Shown here: piece after piece, positions 59,927 through 64,000 of the stretch | Position numbering within the stretch: the stretch's first letter is position 1 | Layout: each line of letters starts with the position of its first letter | Assembly (NCBI GenBank): GCA_964651245.1 | Contig: CAZYVI010000010.1 | Location: 62,001-126,000 of the forward strand | Origin: Avedoeria sp964651245 | GTDB lineage: Bacteria > Chloroflexota > Anaerolineae > Epilineales > Epilineaceae | Length of the DNA: 64,000 bases | Direction: 5' to 3' | Made by a program: the position numbers and the translations under genes | Notes under the pieces: generated by a model | Told to the model about the DNA's origin: nothing | Seen by the model: the letters and a program-made list of their open reading frames with translations, nothing else | Database searches by the model: none

Positions 59927-61168
59927 ATGTCGCCCACTGCGCCTGTCCCGCCCCCCGCCGGCCGCCGCGCCCTCGCACCCGGCGGCCGACGCCAGCAGCG
60001 CGGCCGGTTCGCGCTGGCGCTCCTGGCGTACGCCGCGCTGACGGTGGTCGTGTTCGGGCTCGTCTTCCGCTACATGAAGCGGCTGGCGCGCCTGTACGGC
60101 TACGACATCGAAAACATCTGGCTGCAGTACGGCCTGGTGTGCCTGATCTTCCTGGTGTTCGTCGTCGGCGTCGACTGGGCGTTCGGCTGGCTGCCGGGAC
60201 GGCCGCGGCCGCGGCTGCGGCGCGAGAACCGGCTGCGCCTGGCGCTGCTCGGCGGGCTGACGCTCGCGGCGATCGTCGCCGCCTACCAGTCGCGCTTTCC
60301 GAACGACCCCGAGATCGGCATCGACAAGGGGATCACCTACCTCATCGCCGGGGCGCTGGGCAGCTACGCCGGGGCGCTGGCCGCCACCTGGCGGACCTAC
60401 GGCCTCGTCGAGGTCATCGCCCCGCCGCCGCCCGACGTCGTGCGCGCGGTGGCGGCGGCCCACGCGGGCGTGCCGCCGGCGCGGACGGCGTGGGACCGCG
60501 CCAAGCGCCTCTTCGACGCCGCGATCGCGCTCCTCATCCTGTTCGTCAGCCTGCCGATCTCGATCCCGCTGACGATGGCGCTGTGGTGGCAGGATCCCGG
60601 CCCGCTGCTCGTGGCCAAGGTGGCCGTGCGGCAGGGCGGCAAGAGCTTCCGCCAGCTCAAGCTCCGGACGATGGTCAAGAACGCCGAGGCCGCCACCGGC
60701 CCGGTCCCCGCCGCGCCGACCGACGCCCGCGTGACGCGCCTCGGCGGGCTGTTGCGCCGGACGCACATCGACGAGCTGCCGCAGATGATCAACATCGCGC
60801 TCGGACAGATGAGCCTCGTCGGGCCGCGCCCCGAGCGGACCGTCTTCGTCGCCCGCCACCTGGTCCAGGTGCCCGGCTACGCCGAGCGCCACGCCGTGCC
60901 GCCCGGGCTCGCCGGCCTGGCCCAGGTCTACGGCGACTACTACAGCACGCCGCGCGAGAAGCTGCGCTACGACCGCCTCTACATCCGCAAGCGCGGCCCC
61001 GCGCTCGACGTCCACCTGTTCCTGACCGCCGTCGCCCTCGCCTTCCTCGGCATCCGCCCCGGCGCCCGACACCGCCGCCGCGAGCGCCTCCGGCAGCGGG
61101 AGCAGGGCCGCCGCTACGGGCGGGCGTACGAGGCGCTGCGCGGCGAGCGGATGGACGGCCAGGGGTAG
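59927..61168 (+). CDS. Undecaprenyl-phosphate sugar-phosphotransferase (bacterial sugar transferase)
   Basis: 413 residues. An N-terminal part with about four membrane helices precedes the transferase domain, which carries KRLFDAAIALLILFVSLP, KLRTMVKNAE, and RTHIDELPQMINIALGQMSL plus VGPRPE. These enzymes begin exopolysaccharide or O-antigen repeat assembly by placing a sugar phosphate on undecaprenyl phosphate. A basic C-terminal tail of about 35 residues (RRRERLRQREQGRRYG) is unusual. The WecG-like gene upstream is divergent. Confidence 0.88.
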   Translation: MSPTAPVPPPAGRRALAPGGRRQQRGRFALALLAYAALTVVVFGLVFRYMKRLARLYGYDIENIWLQYGLVCLIFLVFVVGVDWAFGWLPGRPRPRLRRENRLRLALLGGLTLAAIVAAYQSRFPNDPEIGIDKGITYLIAGALGSYAGALAATWRTYGLVEVIAPPPPDVVRAVAAAHAGVPPARTAWDRAKRLFDAAIALLILFVSLPISIPLTMALWWQDPGPLLVAKVAVRQGGKSFRQLKLRTMVKNAEAATGPVPAAPTDARVTRLGGLLRRTHIDELPQMINIALGQMSLVGPRPERTVFVARHLVQVPGYAERHAVPPGLAGLAQVYGDYYSTPREKLRYDRLYIRKRGPALDVHLFLTAVALAFLGIRPGARHRRRERLRQREQGRRYGRAYEALRGERMDGQG

Positions 61169-61191
61169 CGGGAGCGGGGCGCGGCCGGCCG

Positions 61192-61686
61192 CTACCAGCG
61201 GTGCCACGCCGGGTGGCCTTCGCGCACCGCCACGAACACCCCGTCGCACGTCGCGCACAGCTCGCCCGCGGCGTCGAACAGCTCGCCGTGGACGTTGGCG
61301 CGGCGGTCGCTGGCGTCGGTGACGCGGGCGACGAGGTGGACCGGGCCGCCGGACGGCGTCGGGCGCAGCAGCTTGATGTGGTACTCGGCCGTCACGGTGC
61401 ACGGCGGCTCGCTCGCCCCGGACCGGACCATGAGATGGTGGGCCGCCGTCCAGTTGCAGTGGCAGTCGAGCAGCGACCCGATGATGCCGCCGTTGAGCAT
61501 GCCCTCGAACGCCTCGTGGTACGGCTCGCCCTGCCAGTCGGCGACGACGGCGTCGCCCTCGACGCGGCTCTTGATGCGCAGCCCCCGGGCATTCGCCGGA
61601 CCGCAGCCGAAGCAGATGCTGGCGGGGGCGTAGCGGTCCTGGAGGGCGAGCGGTGTTCGATCGGCGTCCGGCGGCACGTTCGTCAA
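61192..61686 (-). CDS. Hotdog-fold thioesterase
   Basis: 164 residues. Conserved CFGCGPANARGLRIKS, MLNGGIIGSLLDCHCNWTA (helix containing the likely catalytic residues) and a final GVFVAV. It resembles PaaI-like or uncharacterised hotdog thioesterases acting on acyl-CoA. TTG at 61686, with GAGGAGG 6 bases upstream, is the chosen start; GTG at 61665 is an alternative. It is divergent from the 61833 gene. Confidence 0.8.
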   Translation of the reverse strand: MTNVPPDADRTPLALQDRYAPASICFGCGPANARGLRIKSRVEGDAVVADWQGEPYHEAFEGMLNGGIIGSLLDCHCNWTAAHHLMVRSGASEPPCTVTAEYHIKLLRPTPSGGPVHLVARVTDASDRRANVHGELFDAAGELCATCDGVFVAVREGHPAWHRW

Positions 61687-61820
61687 CTCAAGCCTCCTCA
61701 CCCCTGTCGATCGAGGTTCGGCCCTCAGCCTACCACAACCATCGCCGCCGCGGCGCCGGGCGTCGGGGCGGCGACCGCCGCCGCGGACCACCCATCCGCA
61801 TCGACGCCCGCGCGATGCGG

Positions 61821-61826
61821 TATCCT
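61821..61826 (+). promoter_or_regulatory. -10-like TATCCT, 6 bases before the regulator ATG
   Basis: TATCCT, GGGCCG, then ATG 61833; no ribosome site. The spacing fits a leaderless transcript. Confidence 0.45.
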
Positions 61827-61832
61827 GGGCCG

Positions 61833-64000
61833 ATGGCACCGCGACCGCGCCCGCCGCTCCCCCCGCTGCCCGTCGAGCGCACCGCCCTCATCGGCCGCGA
61901 CGAGGCGCGCCGCGCCGTGGCCGAGCGGCTGGCGCGGCCCGACGTCGGGCTGGTGACGATCACCGGGCCCGGCGGCGCCGGCAAGACGCGCCTCGCCCTC
62001 GCCGTCGCCGCCGACGTGCGCGATCAGTTCCCCGACGGCGTCGCGCTGGCGCCCCTGGCCGCCCTCGCCGACCCCGCCCGCGTGCCCGACGCCCTCGGCG
62101 CCGCCGTCGGCCTGGCCGAGGCCGACGGCGCGGCCGCCGTCGCCGCGGCCATCGGCGACGCGTCGCTCCTGCTCGTCGTCGACAACTTCGAGCACGTCAC
62201 GTCCGCCGCGCCGGTCGTCGCCGACCTCCTCGCGGCCTGCCCGGGCCTCAAGGTCGTGGCGACGAGCCGCGAGCCCCTCGGTCTCTACGGCGAGCACGAG
62301 CTGCCGCTGGCGCCGTTCGACGTGCCCCGCCTCGACCAGCTGCCGGCCGGGCGCGGCGTCGCCGACGTCCTGCCGGCGCTCGCCCGCAGCCCGGCCATCG
62401 CCTTGCTCGTCGAGCGCGCCCGCGCCGTGCGGCCCGACTTCGCGCTGACCGCCGCCAACGCGCCGGCTATCGTCGACATCTGCCGCCGGCTCGACGGGCT
62501 GCCGCTGGCCATCGAGCTGGCGGCCGGCCGGCTGCGGCTGCTCGACCCGGCCGCGCTGGCCGACCGCCTGGCCGAGAGCCTCGACGTCCTGGGCGTCGGG
62601 CCGCGCGACCGGCCGGCCCGCCAGCAGACGCTGCGCGGCGCCATCGACTGGAGCTACCGGCTGCTCGAGCCCGACGAGCAGGCCCTGTTCCGCAGCCTCG
62701 GCGCGTTCGCCGGCGCCGTCGGCGTCGCGGCGGCGGCGGCGGTGCGCGCGGCGCTGCCGGATGGCGGGGCGGTGGTCGAGCCCGGCCCGGCGGCCAACGG
62801 CGGGCGGTCCGGCGACGGGGCGGCGGTCGAGGCGGGGCTGGCGTCGCTGGCGGCCAAGAGCCTGGTGCGGCCGCAGCCGGGACCCGGTCGTCCCCGCTTC
62901 GAGCTGCTGGCGATGCTGCGCGCCTACGCCGTCGAGGCGTTGCGCGCAGCGGGCGAGCACGACGCCGTGCGCCGCGCCCTGCTGCGGTGGTGCCTCGACG
63001 AGGCGCGCGACGCGGCGGCGGCGCTCGAGTCGGCCGAGCCGCGCACCGGGGTCGAGCGGATCGTGGCCGAGCACGACAACCTCGGCGCCGTCCTGGCGTG
63101 GTCGCTGGGCGGTGGCGTCGACGCCGCTGTGGCGCAGGACGGCGCGCGGCTGGCCATCGCCTTGGAGCGGTTCTGGCTGGTGCGCGGCCGGCCGGCCGAA
63201 GGCCAGCGCTGGTGCGCCCGCGCCGCCGCCGTCCTCGACGCCAGCCCCGGCGCCGCGCCGCGCGAGCGGCTGGCCGCGCACCGCGCCACCGGCCGCTTCG
63301 CCTACCTGCGCCACGACGTCGCCGCCGCCTCCGAGGCGCTCGACGCGGCGATGGCGCTGGCCCGGGTGATCGGCGACGACCTCGAGGCGGCCCGGACGCT
63401 GCACAGCCTGGGCACGCTAGCGCGCAACGTCGGCCGGCTCGACGACGCGCGCGCGTGCTACGCCGAGGCGCTGATCCTGGGCCGGCAGGCCGGCGCCGCG
63501 CGCGAGCCGGCGATCAGCCTCTACAACCTGGGCGCGCTGGCGATGCTCGACGGCGACCTGCCGGCGGCCGAGGCCGCCTTGACCGAGAGCCTGGCGCTGG
63601 CCGTGGCCGCTGGCGATGTCCGCGGCGAAGTTTTCGGCCGCAGCGCGCTCGGGACGTTGGCGGCCTGGCGCGGGCACGCCGACGCGGCCGTCACCGCCCT
63701 CGAGGCCGCGCTGGCGCTGGCCGAGCGGCACGGCTTCCGCGACCACGCCGTTGGGCACGCCAGCCTTGCGCTCTCGGCGGTCGAGCACGGCCTCGGGCGG
63801 GTCGATCGGGCGGCGGCCGTTCTGGCCGCGGCGCTGGTCCGGCGCGTCGACGACGCCGTCGCGACCGCCCACCTGGTCTGGGCGGTGGCGAACCTCGTCG
63901 GCTGGCCGGCGACGGTGCCGATCGACGACGCGGCCGGGCCGCTCGCGGCGCGCCGCCGGCGGCCCGACGCGCGCCGATCGCGCGACGCGGCGGCGCTGGC
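61833..64000 (+). CDS. AAA/STAND-type ATPase regulator with TPR region, 3' end beyond the window
   Basis: 722 complete codons seen. A short N-terminal part with RTALIGRDEARRAVAERL leads into an NB-ARC/AfsR-like ATPase: Walker A TITGPGGAGKTRLAL (about 44-58), Walker B LLLVVDNFEH (about 110-120), and GLPLAIELAAGRL (sensor region). The C-terminal half, from about residue 400, shows TPR-like helices (LHSLGTLARNVGRLDDARAC, AISLYNLGALAMLDGDLPAA). Similar proteins are LuxR- or AfsR-type transcription regulators that carry a DNA-binding domain at either end; none is seen before the window ends. It may be at the unseen C-terminus. Confidence 0.82.
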   Translation, partial: MAPRPRPPLPPLPVERTALIGRDEARRAVAERLARPDVGLVTITGPGGAGKTRLALAVAADVRDQFPDGVALAPLAALADPARVPDALGAAVGLAEADGAAAVAAAIGDASLLLVVDNFEHVTSAAPVVADLLAACPGLKVVATSREPLGLYGEHELPLAPFDVPRLDQLPAGRGVADVLPALARSPAIALLVERARAVRPDFALTAANAPAIVDICRRLDGLPLAIELAAGRLRLLDPAALADRLAESLDVLGVGPRDRPARQQTLRGAIDWSYRLLEPDEQALFRSLGAFAGAVGVAAAAAVRAALPDGGAVVEPGPAANGGRSGDGAAVEAGLASLAAKSLVRPQPGPGRPRFELLAMLRAYAVEALRAAGEHDAVRRALLRWCLDEARDAAAALESAEPRTGVERIVAEHDNLGAVLAWSLGGGVDAAVAQDGARLAIALERFWLVRGRPAEGQRWCARAAAVLDASPGAAPRERLAAHRATGRFAYLRHDVAAASEALDAAMALARVIGDDLEAARTLHSLGTLARNVGRLDDARACYAEALILGRQAGAAREPAISLYNLGALAMLDGDLPAAEAALTESLALAVAAGDVRGEVFGRSALGTLAAWRGHADAAVTALEAALALAERHGFRDHAVGHASLALSAVEHGLGRVDRAAAVLAAALVRRVDDAVATAHLVWAVANLVGWPATVPIDDAAGPLAARRRRPDARRSRDAAAL

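Overview
The window is very G+C-rich chromosomal DNA (third codon positions almost all G or C) that is densely packed with genes. No gene-free stretch exceeds 300 bases; the longest gaps are 37249-37502, 42346-42584, 54108-54341, 12131-12356 and 2542-2746. The gene mix suggests a Chloroflexota bacterium, perhaps an Anaerolineae or Ardenticatenia-like lineage. The clues are secreted LVIVD-repeat, von Willebrand A and ASPIC/UnbV proteins, a dockerin fused to a cytochrome c domain, a sortase, Thr/Pro-rich tails ending in an LP...R motif, and the phosphomutase/DUF3090/SCO1664 trio shared by Chloroflexota and Actinobacteria. The phylum is inferred from this gene content; there is no rRNA to confirm it. 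I saw no tRNA, rRNA, CRISPR array or insertion sequence.

Layout. 1-12.1 kb: an S9 peptidase that runs off the left edge, two nucleotidyltransferase-fold proteins, and a coupled cluster of a secreted LVIVD/vWA protein, an ECF sigma factor, a membrane regulator-like protein and a repeat lipoprotein. 12.4-18.1 kb: a HerA/DUF853 ATPase, then a type III polyketide synthase, a methyltransferase and a flavoprotein joined by overlapping stop/start codons. 18.2-21.9 kb: two tiny membrane proteins, CuA subunit II and subunit I of a B-type heme-copper enzyme, and convergent ctaG. Subunit I has Gln where oxidases carry the active-site Tyr, so it may be a nitric oxide reductase. 22-27.3 kb: sortase, selA, a UbiA prenyltransferase, a secreted protein and an alpha/beta hydrolase. 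27.3-33.3 kb: a giant tandem-repeat secreted protein, hisS and tyrosine phenol-lyase. 33.3-38.3 kb: dockerin-cytochrome c, a polytopic heme-type membrane protein, an unknown conserved protein and an orphan DNA methyltransferase. 38.4-46.3 kb: ModBC-type transporter, ASPIC/UnbV lipoprotein, rsmG, glyA, a 3-hydroxyacyl-CoA dehydrogenase and a VOC protein. 46.4-52.8 kb: a BrnT/HTH toxin-antitoxin pair, primary sigma factor, the phosphomutase/DUF3090/SCO1664 trio, a BNR-type lipoprotein and an aldo/keto reductase. 52.9-64 kb: a HEAT-like membrane protein, mobA, asnB with an inserted palindromic segment, a frameshifted MFS transporter, two cell-surface glycosyl/sugar-phosphate transferases, a hotdog thioesterase and an ATPase regulator that runs off the right edge.

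How the parts fit. ModBC and MobA point to molybdenum enzymes elsewhere in the genome. SelA implies selenocysteine use, although SelB, SelD and tRNA-Sec are not here. The heme-copper operon, CtaG, the dockerin-cytochrome and the polytopic membrane protein suggest respiratory or NO chemistry. Several genes have a TATAAT-like -10 box 6-9 bases before the start codon and no Shine-Dalgarno, so leaderless transcription appears common. Genes without such a box usually carry a GGAG-type ribosome site.
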